A stretch of DNA of 64,000 nt. Source: TMED88 sp964515335. GTDB lineage: Bacteria > Myxococcota_A > UBA9160 > UBA4427. Below are positions 28,427 through 36,775 of this stretch, piece by piece. The stretch is from positions 37,807 to 101,806 of the forward strand of contig CAZETS010000007.1 in the NCBI GenBank assembly GCA_964515335.1. The letters are read 5' to 3'. Numbering within the stretch: the stretch's first letter is position 1; each line of letters starts with the position of its first letter. Position numbers and translations under genes: made by a program. Under the pieces are notes generated by a model. The model searched no databases and was not told the origin of the DNA. It saw only the letters and a list, made by a program, of their open reading frames with translations.

Positions 28427-29032
28427 CTACACGGGCTGGGGGTGCTCGCCCCTTCGGGGAGACTCCGGGCGGAGCGGCAGCGGTTCTTCTCGCCGAAGCG
28501 TGAAAGGCGCGGGCTCGACGGCCTCGATGGCCCGCTCGAGAGCCGCCGCCGCGGCCTCGTGCTGCGGGCCGGGCAGCGCCAGGCTCAGCTCGAACTCGCC
28601 CTCGACGTCGCGCGCGGCCTCGAGGAGGCCACCCACCACCGCCACCGCATGTCGGGGCAGATCGTCCGACGCGATGCCGAGCGGGGCCATCGCGACGTGA
28701 GAGACGGTGAGTGCGAAGCAGCGCGCCATCGCGTCGGCCATCGCCTGCTGGGCGGCCGCCAGGCGGAAGCCTTCGCGTTCGCCGAGCCCGACCACCAGGG
28801 CACGCGGCGAACGCAGCGCACCCGGGCTCGGTACCAGGACGGCCTCGCCCGCGGCGCCGCACAATCGCTCGCTCAGCACCAGGTCCGAGAGCAGCCCGCA
28901 GAGCCGCCAGTCCAGTCGTGCGGCGCCGCCACGCAGTGGGCGGTCGCCCACGAACAAGCCGGCTACCGCGAGGTCCGAACGGATGCGCTCGAGGGGCCGC
29001 GCCTCCAGGGCGATCGCGACGGAGGCAGTCAC
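28427..29032 (-). CDS. Stand-alone M17 leucyl aminopeptidase N-terminal domain protein
   Basis: 201 residues resembling only the N-terminal (macro-like) domain of M17 aminopeptidases: GLFVGDRPLRGGAARLD, a helix, a Gly-rich strand and RALVVGLGEREGF, then a Rossmann-like continuation. The C-terminal catalytic domain with its metal ligands is absent; the protein ends in a Pro/Arg tail just where that domain should start. It therefore should not be a peptidase. The GTG at 29032 overlaps the nusB stop (GTGA), so it is co-translated with nusB. Role unknown; a regulatory or nucleotide-binding function is possible. Confidence 0.75.
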   Translation of the reverse strand: MTASVAIALEARPLERIRSDLAVAGLFVGDRPLRGGAARLDWRLCGLLSDLVLSERLCGAAGEAVLVPSPGALRSPRALVVGLGEREGFRLAAAQQAMADAMARCFALTVSHVAMAPLGIASDDLPRHAVAVVGGLLEAARDVEGEFELSLALPGPQHEAAAAALERAIEAVEPAPFTLRREEPLPLRPESPRRGEHPQPV

Positions 29033-29553
29033 GACTCCGGCTCCCGCACTGCCCGCGCGACGGCGTCGAGGATGCCGTTCACGAAGGCCGGGGACGGGTC
29101 GTCGGCGAAGCGGCGCGCCAGATCGATCGCCTCGTCGAGCACGACCGGCACCGGCGTGTCGGTGTGCAGCAGCTCCCAGGTGGCGAGGCGCAGGATGTTG
29201 CGATCGACCGCCGCCATGCGATCGACCCGCCAGTTGCGCGAGCAGGACGCAACGGTGGCATCGATCTCGTCGATCGCCTTGCGGACGCCGACCACCAGCG
29301 CGTGCGCGAACGACCGGGTCGCGCCCGGCATCTCGAAGTGCGACGCGACCGATTCGAACGCGGCGTCGGCGTCGGGTGCGCCGGCCGCCGCGTCCCACTC
29401 GCGCGGAACCCGTCCCGAGCCCCCGGAGCCACGCGGCCGGCCGCTGCCGAGGTCGATCGCGTAGAGGACCTGCAGCGCGACCTGACGGGCGCGTCGCCGC
29501 GCCGAGCCGCCGACACCGCTCTCCATCTCTTGCGTGTCGCCGCCAGCCGTCAT
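29029..29553 (-). CDS. nusB: Transcription antitermination protein NusB
   Basis: NusB binds boxA with NusE in rRNA antitermination. The 174-residue protein has the family core RRRARQVALQVLYAID, then VGVRKAIDEIDATVAS, VDRNILRLATWELLH and DEAIDLARRFADDPSPAFVNGILDAV, all NusB landmarks. A Gly/Ser-rich insertion of about 30 residues follows the first helix. Its ATG overlaps the ribH stop (ATGA), the usual ribH-nusB linkage. Confidence 0.94.
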   Translation of the reverse strand: MTAGGDTQEMESGVGGSARRRARQVALQVLYAIDLGSGRPRGSGGSGRVPREWDAAAGAPDADAAFESVASHFEMPGATRSFAHALVVGVRKAIDEIDATVASCSRNWRVDRMAAVDRNILRLATWELLHTDTPVPVVLDEAIDLARRFADDPSPAFVNGILDAVARAVREPES

Positions 29554-30053
29554 CGGACCTCGGGTGGCGCGCCGAGGGCGCCCGTCAGCCGGACCATCTC
29601 GACCGCCGCGAGGGCAACCTCGCCGCCTTTGTTGCCCATCTCACCGCCACAGCGCGCGAGCGCCTGCTCGACGTCGTCCGTCGTCAGCACGCCGAACGCC
29701 ACCGGCACGCCGGTGTCGCGCATCACCTCGCGCACGCCGTCGGTCACACCGATGCACACGTAGTCGAAGTGCGGAGTGCCGCCGCGAATCACCGAGCCGA
29801 GGGTCACGATGGCGGCGTAGCGCCCGCTCTCGGCCATCGCGCGAGCGGCCTGCGGGATCTCGAAGGCGCCGGGCACCCAGGCGACGTCGACCGCGCCCTC
29901 CCCCGCACCGTGGGCCGCGAGCGCCTCGCAGCAGCCTTCGAGCAGCATCGCGCTGATGAGGTGGTTGAAGCGGGACACCACCACGCCCACGCGCAGCCCC
30001 GAGGCATCGAGGTCGCTCGCGTAGCTGACGGACATGGACGATGCACCGTTCAT
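29550..30053 (-). CDS. ribH: 6,7-dimethyl-8-ribityllumazine synthase
   Basis: RibH condenses the pyrimidine intermediate with dihydroxybutanone phosphate to give lumazine, the penultimate riboflavin step. The 167-residue product shows VVSRFNHLISAMLLEGC, WVPGAFEIPQAARAM, GSVIRGGTPHFDYV and GVLTTDDVEQALAR, all matching the family and its active site (the His in HFDYV). The ATG at 30053 overlaps the ribD stop as ATGA. ribE and ribBA are not in this operon. Confidence 0.96.
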   Translation of the reverse strand: MNGASSMSVSYASDLDASGLRVGVVVSRFNHLISAMLLEGCCEALAAHGAGEGAVDVAWVPGAFEIPQAARAMAESGRYAAIVTLGSVIRGGTPHFDYVCIGVTDGVREVMRDTGVPVAFGVLTTDDVEQALARCGGEMGNKGGEVALAAVEMVRLTGALGAPPEVR

Positions 30054-31204
30054 CGGCGGCGGCCGGCCTTTCGTTTCGAGGCGCCTTCTCGGCGCTCGGG
30101 GCGAGCGACGAGATGCAGGTCGGGACCCAGTCTTCCGGCGCGCTGCCAATGTAGTCGAGGCGCCTCCGCGAGGGCCGTCACGCCGAGCGGGCCCAGCGCC
30201 GCGACCGCATCGCCCCCGAGCAGGCGCGGCGCCAGCATCCAGTGTATCTCGTCGGCCAGATCCGCCTGCACGAGCGCGGCCGCGAGCCCGCCTCCCCCTT
30301 CGACGAACACCGTGGTCAGGCCGAGCTGGGCGAGGCGCTCGAGGCCGGCCCGCAGGTCGAGGGCGCCGGCGCGGCCCGGCACGTCCACCACCTCGACGCC
30401 CTCCGCGACCAGGGCACGCCGCCCGGTCGCGCTGCCGCGGCAGAGCACGACGGTGCGCGAGCCCTCCTCGGGCGTGTGGAGGCGCGCCGTCGGCGGCACC
30501 CGCAGTCGCGAGTCGACCAGCACGCGAACAGGACGCGCCACCACGCGGTCGCCCCGTCGGGCCGTCAGCTCGGGGTCGTCGGCGAGCGCCGTCCCCGAGC
30601 CGACCATCACCGCATCGCTGTGGGCGCGCTGGCGGTGCACCCAGGCACGCGCTTGCTCGGAGGTGATCCAGCGCGACTCGCCGGCGGCGGTCGCGATGCG
30701 GCCGTCCAGCGTCGTCGCGAGCTTCAGGGTCACGAACGGGCGATGCTGCTCGCAGACCGAGAAGAAGCCACGGTGGTGCTCGCGACACTCGCGCTCGAGC
30801 ACGCCGGTCTCGACGGCGACGCCGGCCGCGCGCATCGCGCGCAGGCCGCGCCCCGAGACCCGCGGATGGGGATCGCGGCAGCCGACCACCGCGCGACGGA
30901 TACCCGCCGCGGCGATCGCCTCGGTGCACGGCCCGGTGCGTCCCTGGAAGCAGCAGGGCTCGAGGGTCACCGCGATGTCGGCGCCCCGAAGCGAGCGCGC
31001 GCCGTGTCGCCGGTGCGCGGCGGCGATCGCGACCACCTCGGCATGCGGCCCGCCCGGCGGCTGCGTGCGGCCCGTGCCCAGCACGCGCTCGCCGCGGAAC
31101 ACGACCGCCCCCACGGCGGGGTTCGGGTGCACGCGGCCGGCGCCCTGCCTCGCCCGGGCGAGCGCGCGGCGCATCTGCCTCTCGTCGAGCAAGGCGGGCT
31201 TCAC
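30050..31204 (-). CDS. ribD: Bifunctional riboflavin deaminase/reductase RibD
   Basis: RibD deaminates and then reduces the pyrimidine intermediate of riboflavin synthesis. N-terminal CDA-type deaminase (about 1-145) with zinc motifs PHAEVVA and EPCCFQGRTGPC; C-terminal reductase from about 150 with FVTLKLATTLDGRIATA, ITSEQARAWVH and FVEGGGGLAAALV. 384 residues, normal length. GTG start overlaps the nrdR TGA (GTGA). Preceded by nrdR and followed by ribH, the order seen in many proteobacteria. No FMN riboswitch is possible directly upstream because the genes overlap. Confidence 0.95.
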   Translation of the reverse strand: MKPALLDERQMRRALARARQGAGRVHPNPAVGAVVFRGERVLGTGRTQPPGGPHAEVVAIAAAHRRHGARSLRGADIAVTLEPCCFQGRTGPCTEAIAAAGIRRAVVGCRDPHPRVSGRGLRAMRAAGVAVETGVLERECREHHRGFFSVCEQHRPFVTLKLATTLDGRIATAAGESRWITSEQARAWVHRQRAHSDAVMVGSGTALADDPELTARRGDRVVARPVRVLVDSRLRVPPTARLHTPEEGSRTVVLCRGSATGRRALVAEGVEVVDVPGRAGALDLRAGLERLAQLGLTTVFVEGGGGLAAALVQADLADEIHWMLAPRLLGGDAVAALGPLGVTALAEAPRLHWQRAGRLGPDLHLVARPERREGASKRKAGRRR

Positions 31205-31728
31205 TCGCCGTCCTTCGTGTCCGCCGCAGTGTGGGCCGCAGTGTGGGCCGCAGTGTCGGCCGCAGTGTCGGCCGCAGCACTGTCGCCCTGGAACGCCGCG
31301 ATGAAGGCCGCGAAGTCGACCATGCTGTCGAAGCGCCGGTACACCGAGGCGAAGCGCACGGCGGCCACCGCATCGAGCTCGCGCAGCGCACGCATCACGC
31401 GGTCGCCGATCCGGCGGCTGTCGACCTCGCGCTCGCCGCTCTCCTGCAGTCCGCGCTCGATGCGATCGACGAGCGCCTCGATCTCGTCGACCGGCACCGG
31501 TCGCTTCACGCAGGCGCTTGCGATTCCGGCCAACAGCTTGGCGCGGTCGAACTCCTCGCGCCGCTGGTCGCGCTTGATGACCTTGGGCACCTGCAGCTCG
31601 ATCCGCTCGCGCGTCGTGAAGCGGAAGCCGCACTCCTCGCACTCGCGGCGGCGCCGGATCTCCTCGTCCCCGCTGTCGCGGGTGTCGACGACCCGGGTCG
31701 CCTCGTCGCCACAGCTCGGGCAGCGCAA
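31201..31728 (-). CDS. nrdR: Transcriptional repressor NrdR with repetitive C-terminal tail
   Basis: NrdR is a zinc-ribbon plus ATP-cone repressor of ribonucleotide reductase genes. N-terminal CPSCGDEATRVVDTR and ECEECGFRFTTRER form the zinc ribbon; the ATP-cone follows (VIKRDQRREEFDRAKLLAGI). At 175 residues it is about 20 longer than usual because the C-terminus ends in an Ala/Thr/Asp/His repeat (DTAA/HTAA units) encoded by a 12-bp tandem repeat. TTG start at 31728, three bases after the glyA stop, within GlyA-to-RibD linkage typical of proteobacteria. Confidence 0.93.
   Translation of the reverse strand: MRCPSCGDEATRVVDTRDSGDEEIRRRRECEECGFRFTTRERIELQVPKVIKRDQRREEFDRAKLLAGIASACVKRPVPVDEIEALVDRIERGLQESGEREVDSRRIGDRVMRALRELDAVAAVRFASVYRRFDSMVDFAAFIAAFQGDSAAADTAADTAAHTAAHTAADTKDGE
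31219..31278. repeat. 12-bp tandem repeat (5 units) encoding the NrdR tail
   Basis: Five 12-bp units of the type gtgggccgcagt / gtcggccgcagt, ending at 31230, 31242, 31254, 31266 and 31278. In frame they give four-residue units [D/H]TAA. Variation between copies is limited to one codon. Confidence 0.9.
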
Positions 31729-31731
31729 CCC

Positions 31732-33000
31732 TCAGTCCTCGTCGGACCAGCGCTCGGGATACAGCGGGAAGCGCCGGCACAGGGCTTCGGCGTCGCGCCG
31801 GATCTCGTCGAGGGCCTCCACGTCGCCCGGGCGCTCGAGCACGCGGTGCAGCAAGCCGGCGATCTCTTCCATTTCGGGCTCGCGCATACCGCGGGTGGTG
31901 ACCGCCGGCGTCCCGATGCGTATGCCGGACGTCACCATGGGCTTGCGCGGATCGAAGGGCACCATGTTCTTGTTGGCCGTGATGCCGGCGCGATCGAGGG
32001 CGATCTGGGCCGCCTTGCCGGTGGTGTCACGGTCGACGAGCGACAGCAGGAAGAGGTGGTTGTCGGTGCCGCCCGACACGACCTTGTAGCCCTGCCCCGC
32101 CACCGCGGCAGAGAGCGCGCGGGCGTTGGCCACGATCTGCTCGCAGTAGGCCTTGAACTCGGGGGCGAGCGCCTCCCCGAAAGCCGCCGCCTTGCCGGCG
32201 ATCACGTGCATGAGCGGCCCACCCTGAAGACCGGGAAAGATCGCGCTGTCGATCTTCTTCGCGTAGTCGGCGTCGCACAGGATCAGGCCGCCGCGCGGAC
32301 CGCGCAGCGTCTTGTGCGTCGTGGTGGTGACGACGTGCGCGTGGCCGACCGGGCTGGGGTGCACGCCGGTCGCGACGAGTCCGGCGATGTGCGCGATGTC
32401 GGCGAACAACAGCGCACCCACCTCGTCGGCGATGCGTCGGAAGGCCGCGAAGTCGATCGTACGCGAGTACGCGGTGGCGCCGCACTGGATCAGTCGCGGG
32501 CGGTGCTCGAGGGCGAGGCTCCGCAGCTCGTCGAGATCGATGCACTCGTCGCCGCGGCTCACGCCGTAGGGCACGATCGAGTAGGTCTTGCCCGAGAAGT
32601 TGACCGGGCTGCCGTGAGTGAGGTGCCCGCCGTGATCGAGGTTCATGGCCAGGATCGTGTCGCCTGGCTCGAGCAACGCCTGGTAGACCGCGGCGTTGGC
32701 CTGCGAGCCCGAGTGCGGCTGCACGTTGGCGTGGTCGGCGCCGAAGATCCGCTTGGCGCGCTCGATCGCCAGCGTCTCCACCTCGTCGACGACCTCGCAG
32801 CCGCCGTAGTAGCGGCGGCCCGGGTAGCCCTCGGCGTACTTGTTGGTCAATACGCTGCCGACGGCCTCGAGCACGGCCTCGGAGACGAAGTTCTCCGACG
32901 CGATCAGCTCGATCGAAAGACCCTGCCGGCGCCCCTCGCTCCGCAGCAGAGCGGCAATCTCCGGGTCGGACGAATCGATGTGGGGGGTGAGGGATCGCAC
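31732..33000 (-). CDS. glyA: Serine hydroxymethyltransferase
   Basis: GlyA interconverts serine and glycine with tetrahydrofolate, the main one-carbon source. The 422-residue PLP enzyme shows LIASENFVSEAVLEA, YAEGYPGRRYYGGCE, VQPHSGSQAN, and the PLP-lysine motif TTTTHKTLRGPRGG. I use the GTG at 33000, five bases after an AAAGGAGC ribosome site; the open frame continues upstream without conserved residues. The 250 bp upstream of it hold no gene. I looked for a glycine riboswitch there and saw none. Confidence 0.96.
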   Translation of the reverse strand: MRSLTPHIDSSDPEIAALLRSEGRRQGLSIELIASENFVSEAVLEAVGSVLTNKYAEGYPGRRYYGGCEVVDEVETLAIERAKRIFGADHANVQPHSGSQANAAVYQALLEPGDTILAMNLDHGGHLTHGSPVNFSGKTYSIVPYGVSRGDECIDLDELRSLALEHRPRLIQCGATAYSRTIDFAAFRRIADEVGALLFADIAHIAGLVATGVHPSPVGHAHVVTTTTHKTLRGPRGGLILCDADYAKKIDSAIFPGLQGGPLMHVIAGKAAAFGEALAPEFKAYCEQIVANARALSAAVAGQGYKVVSGGTDNHLFLLSLVDRDTTGKAAQIALDRAGITANKNMVPFDPRKPMVTSGIRIGTPAVTTRGMREPEMEEIAGLLHRVLERPGDVEALDEIRRDAEALCRRFPLYPERWSDED

Positions 33001-33250
33001 GATCGCTCCTTTGTGTGATCTGGCTGCCTGGTGTGGCCTGCTCGATGTGACCGGTCGGGACCCGGGTCGCCGATCGCTCGACGGCCGGCTCGTCGCCGCT
33101 TGGTCGCGCCTGCGCGCCTCCGCGCGTCGGAGCCGATCCTCCGGTCCGGACTCGGGGGGTGGAGCGCGCGGACGAATCGACCCCGGCGAACGCCCAGCCG
33201 GGGCGCGCACAACATAGCGAGGCCCGGCCGGCTTGCGGAGCCCGCGGCGC

Positions 33251-34519
33251 TCAGCCGGGCGTGATCCCCGGCGCGCCGAGGAGCAGCGAGACGTTCGTAC
33301 CGCCGAAACCGAACGAGTTGGAGAGCGCCACGTCGACCCGCACCTTGCGGGCCACGTTGGCGACGTGGTCGAGCGCGCAGTCCGGGTCGGGATGGTCCAG
33401 GTTGATGGTCGGCGGCAGCAGACCCTCGCCGAGGGCGCCGATCGTCAGGATCGCCTCGAGGGCCCCGGCCGCGCCGAGCAGGTGTCCCGTCATCGACTTG
33501 GTGGCCGAGACCGCGAGCGCATCGGCGGCGGCCCCGAAGCTGCGGTGGATCGCGAGCGCCTCGGTCGGGTCGCCGGCGGGCGTGCTCGTCGCATGGGCGT
33601 TGAGGTGGCCGACGTCGGCGGGCGCCAGGCCCGCCGAGGCGAGCGCGGCCTCCATGCAACGCGACGCACCGGCACCCTCGGGATCGGGGGCGACCAGGTG
33701 GCTGGCGTCGGCGGTGGCGCCGTAGCCCAGGACGTGAGCGCGGACGGTTGCCCCGCGTGCGGCCGCGTGCTCGGCGGCCTCGAGGACGAGCACGCCCGCC
33801 CCCTCGCCCATCACGAAGCCGTCGCGGTCGCGGTCGAAGGGTCGACTGGCCAGCTCGGGCTCGTCGTTGCGCGTCGACAAGGCCTTCATGGCCGCGAAGC
33901 CCGCGAGCGCCAGGCCGGCGATCGGCGCCTCGGTGCCGCCGACCAGCATCGCGTCGGCCTGACCGCGGCGGATCATCTCGGCGCCCTCGCCGATCGCGTG
34001 CGCGCCGGTCGCGCACGCGCTGACGTGGCAGAGGTTCGGCCCGCGCAGCCCCTGGTAGAGCGACACCACGCCGCTCGGCATGTTGCTGATCGCCATCGGG
34101 ATGGTGAACGGCGAGACGCGCCGCGGCCCCTTCTCGAGCAGGACGTGCTCGTTGTGGAGCAGCGTCTGCAGACCGCCGATGCCCGTCCCGATCGCGACCC
34201 CGACGCGGTCGCGATTGTCGTCGTCGACCTCGAGGGCGGCGTGCGCGAGCGCCTCCTGACTGGCGTGCAGGGCGAGCTGCATGCAGCGGTCCATGCGGCG
34301 CAGCTCCTTCGGCGGAACGCCGGCAGGCGTGAGGTCGTCGTCGCAGTGGGCAGCGATGCGGCACGCGTACCCGCTCGTGTCGAAGCGCGTAACGGAACCC
34401 GCGCCCGATCGGCCGGCCGCCGCGGCGGACCAGGTCGACTCGAAATCGGGGCCGAGGGGCGAGACGCAGCCTACGCCCGTGACCACGACCCCTCGACCTG
34501 AGGTCGGGGAGGAGCCCAC
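33251..34519 (-). CDS. fabF: 3-oxoacyl-[acyl-carrier-protein] synthase II
   Basis: KAS II elongates acyl-ACP in fatty-acid synthesis. The 422-residue protein has the Cys-His-His set: nucleophile in VSACATGAHAIGEG, NAHATSTPAGD, and KSMTGHLLGAAGA, with SNSFGFGGTN at the end. The GTG at 34519 lies six bases after the acpP stop; a second in-frame GTG about 11 codons in, just before TGVGCVSPLG, is an alternative start. Operon fabD-acpP-fabF. Confidence 0.95.
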   Translation of the reverse strand: MGSSPTSGRGVVVTGVGCVSPLGPDFESTWSAAAAGRSGAGSVTRFDTSGYACRIAAHCDDDLTPAGVPPKELRRMDRCMQLALHASQEALAHAALEVDDDNRDRVGVAIGTGIGGLQTLLHNEHVLLEKGPRRVSPFTIPMAISNMPSGVVSLYQGLRGPNLCHVSACATGAHAIGEGAEMIRRGQADAMLVGGTEAPIAGLALAGFAAMKALSTRNDEPELASRPFDRDRDGFVMGEGAGVLVLEAAEHAAARGATVRAHVLGYGATADASHLVAPDPEGAGASRCMEAALASAGLAPADVGHLNAHATSTPAGDPTEALAIHRSFGAAADALAVSATKSMTGHLLGAAGALEAILTIGALGEGLLPPTINLDHPDPDCALDHVANVARKVRVDVALSNSFGFGGTNVSLLLGAPGITPG

Positions 34520-34524
34520 GCCAG

Positions 34525-34761
34525 TCAGCTCTCCAGGCGCTCTTTCAGGTAGGTGACGGCGTCGCCGATGGTCTGGAGCTTCTCCGCATCCTCGTCCGGT
34601 ATCTCGAGGTCGAAGTTCTCTTCGATCGACATGACGAGCTCGACGATGTCGAGCGAATCCGCTCCCAGGTCGTCCACGAAGGACGCCTTGTTGACGACCT
34701 CTTCTTTCGAGACACCGAGTTGCTCGACGATGAGATCGGTCACGCGGGCTTCGAGCGACAT
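34525..34761 (-). CDS. acpP: Acyl carrier protein
   Basis: The 78-residue acidic carrier has the phosphopantetheine site in DDLGADSLDIVELVM, Ser at about 37. It carries growing acyl chains for FabF here and hydroxyacyl donors for LpxA. Length and charge are typical. An ATG start with GGGGGAGG upstream. It is 141 bp downstream of fabD and 5 bp before fabF; fabG, normally next to it, is absent. Confidence 0.97.
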   Translation of the reverse strand: MSLEARVTDLIVEQLGVSKEEVVNKASFVDDLGADSLDIVELVMSIEENFDLEIPDEDAEKLQTIGDAVTYLKERLES

Positions 34762-34902
34762 GGACGAGATCCTCCCCCTTCGTGACGGACCAACCAGCTG
34801 TCCGGTAGCGTCGGACTTTCACGGAACGGATGCAAGGGAATCGCTCCCTTTGGGGCAGCCATCAGGCGCGCGGCGGCGCACGATGGTCCGCGGGACTCGG
34901 GG

Positions 34903-35844
34903 TCAGCTCTCCAGCAGCAAGCGGACATCCTCGACGTCCGTCCAGCAGGAAAGGTGTCCACGCGTTCCGCGGCGGTCGATGCGCGCGAGCAGACCGGAGA
35001 GCACGCGCCCGGCGCCGACCTCGACGAACTTCGAGACCCCCTGCTCCTTCAGGCACCCGATCATCTCGGTGAAGCGCACCGGCGCCGTCACCTGCTGCTC
35101 GAGCAGATCGGCAATGCGGTCGGCGTCGCTGTTCGGCGTCGCCTCGACGTTCGTGACGACGGGGACCGAAGGCACAGCGAACGTCGTTCGATCGAGCTCG
35201 CTGCGGAGCTTCTCGGCGGCCGGCGCCATCAGCGCACAGTGGAAGGGCGCCGACACCGGCAGCTCGACGACGCGCTTCGCGCCGAGCTCCCTGGCGCGCT
35301 CGCCGGCGGCGGCCACGGCCCCCGCTTCGCCCGCGATGACCGTCTGCTGGGGCGAGTTGTAGTTGGCCGGGGCAACCACCTCGCCCCGCTCGGCCGCAAC
35401 CGCCTCGCACGCCTCGCGCACCACGTCGGGCCCGCAGCCCATTACAGCCGCCATCGCGCCGCGTCCGTCGGCGACGGCCTCCTGCATGAAGCGCCCGCGC
35501 GCGTGCACGATGCGAACCGCGTCCTCGAACGACAGCGCGTTCGCCGCCACCAGAGCGCTGTACTCGCCCAGGCTGTGCCCGCCCACGAAGTCGGCCGCGA
35601 GCGGGCCGGCCTCGGACTCGAACCCGCGCAACAGGGCGATGCTCGTGGTCAGCAGCGCCGGCTGCTGGATTTCGGTCCGACGCAGCTCCTCCTCGGGGCC
35701 CTCGAAGCAGAGCCTGGAGAGCGCGAAGCCGAGGGCGTCGTCCGCCGCCTCGAAGACGGCGCGCGCGGCAGGCGACGCCTCGCAGGCGTCGCGCCCCATG
35801 CCGACCTCCTGCGAGCCCTGACCCGGGAAGAGCAGCGCCAGCAA
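34903..35844 (-). CDS. fabD: Malonyl-CoA:ACP transacylase
   Basis: FabD loads malonyl onto ACP. The 313-residue protein has LLFPGQGSQEVGMG near the start, the serine nucleophile in GGHSLGEYSALVAA, the malonyl-binding Arg region (GRFMQEAV), and the catalytic His in VSAPFHCALM. The start appears to be TTG at 35844, six bases after the rpmF stop; no ATG or GTG fits. The plsX and fabH genes that normally separate rpmF from fabD are missing. Confidence 0.95.
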   Translation of the reverse strand: MLALLFPGQGSQEVGMGRDACEASPAARAVFEAADDALGFALSRLCFEGPEEELRRTEIQQPALLTTSIALLRGFESEAGPLAADFVGGHSLGEYSALVAANALSFEDAVRIVHARGRFMQEAVADGRGAMAAVMGCGPDVVREACEAVAAERGEVVAPANYNSPQQTVIAGEAGAVAAAGERARELGAKRVVELPVSAPFHCALMAPAAEKLRSELDRTTFAVPSVPVVTNVEATPNSDADRIADLLEQQVTAPVRFTEMIGCLKEQGVSKFVEVGAGRVLSGLLARIDRRGTRGHLSCWTDVEDVRLLLES

Positions 35845-35850
35845 GGGGGA

Positions 35851-36033
35851 TCAGTCCTCGTCGGTCTCGACGATGGTGCGTCCCTTGTAGGTGCCGCACG
35901 TCGCGCACAGCCTATGCGGCGCCTTCGGCGCGCCGCACTGCGGGCACACGCTCTGGGCGGGCGCGCTGAGCCCGTCGTGCGCGCGACGCTTGTCGCGCTT
36001 GGCCTTCGAGGTCTTCCGCTTCGGAACCGCCAT
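35851..36033 (-). CDS. rpmF: 50S ribosomal protein L32
   Basis: 60 residues starting MAVPKRKTSKAKRDKRR, the standard L32 N-terminus, followed by a zinc ribbon CPQCGAPK ... LCATCGTYKG. The four cysteines show the zinc-binding (C+) form. It abuts the DUF177 gene directly (its ATG is the base before that stop), the conserved yceD-rpmF pair. Confidence 0.96.
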   Translation of the reverse strand: MAVPKRKTSKAKRDKRRAHDGLSAPAQSVCPQCGAPKAPHRLCATCGTYKGRTIVETDED

Positions 36034-36609
36034 TCAAGTGCTCCCCTCCGACCGGGTACGCAGCGCAGCGAGCGCCGCGAACGGCGAGTCGGGCCTTTCG
36101 TCCGTGCAATCGCAGCTCGCCCGGTTGCGATCGATTCCGCAGTGCGGGCACAGGCCCGCACACTCGTCTCGACAGAGCGGCTGGATGGGCATCGCGAGTG
36201 CCGTCACCTCGGCGAGCAGGGGATCGAGCGAGATCTCCTTGCCCCGGTACCAGCCCACCTCGAGCTCGTCGCTCAGACACAGTCCGAATCGCTCGAGGCC
36301 CTCTTGGCTCTCCGGATCCGGCGGTTGCCGGTCGCGAACGGGCTCGAGGACGACGTCGAACGTGTCCGAGAGCGCGTGACGATAGCGCCTGAGGCAGCGG
36401 CCGCATTCGATCTCGAGGGCGCCGCTCAGCTCGCCTCGAAGCGTGACGTCGTCGCCCGCGGCGGTCGCCGTCACCTGATAGCGCGGGTACTCGACCACGC
36501 TGAACGCGTAGTCCTCGCCGGCGCCGGTCCACTCGGCCCACCACTCCGCCGAGGCTTCGTAGCGATGCTCGGAGGGCCCTGCTGCGACCCGCTCCACGGA
36601 CAGCTTCAT
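36034..36609 (-). CDS. YceD/DUF177 family protein
   Basis: 191 residues of the YceD (DUF177) family, which is linked to 23S rRNA processing/accumulation and is nearly always encoded next to rpmF. Visible landmarks: VTLRGELSGALEIECGRCLRRY in the middle, and a C-terminal cysteine cluster CRDECAGLCPHCGID. The ATG at 36609 faces the divergent gltX across 166 bp. Earlier in-frame starts on this strand would run into the gltX promoter region and lack conserved sequence. Confidence 0.9.
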   Translation of the reverse strand: MKLSVERVAAGPSEHRYEASAEWWAEWTGAGEDYAFSVVEYPRYQVTATAAGDDVTLRGELSGALEIECGRCLRRYRHALSDTFDVVLEPVRDRQPPDPESQEGLERFGLCLSDELEVGWYRGKEISLDPLLAEVTALAMPIQPLCRDECAGLCPHCGIDRNRASCDCTDERPDSPFAALAALRTRSEGST

Positions 36610-36760
36610 GGCGGCTTTGGGTTCGGAATGCTTCGTTTTTTCAGATAGTTGGCGGCATAGCAGCCAACGGCGGGCGGCACGGGATAGCAGACCCGCCCCA
36701 GCCCCGCCAAGAGCCGGAGGACGACATCGGCACGCGACCGTCCGGCGCCAGGCGCTGGGG

Positions 36761-36775
36761 TATGATCCGCCGCCG
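36761..36775 (+). promoter_or_regulatory. Possible -10 element giving a leaderless gltX transcript
   Basis: TATGAT at 36761-36766 is a 5/6 match to the -10 consensus in an otherwise GC-rich stretch. Transcription from it would start at about 36773-36776, on or next to the gltX ATG at 36776, and no Shine-Dalgarno sequence lies between. I see no good -35. Confidence 0.35.

Noticed and set aside
31201..31204. FMN riboswitch for ribD
   Set aside because: ribD overlaps nrdR, leaving no leader.
33001..33250. Glycine riboswitch upstream of glyA
   Set aside because: No recognisable aptamer core in the 250 bp.
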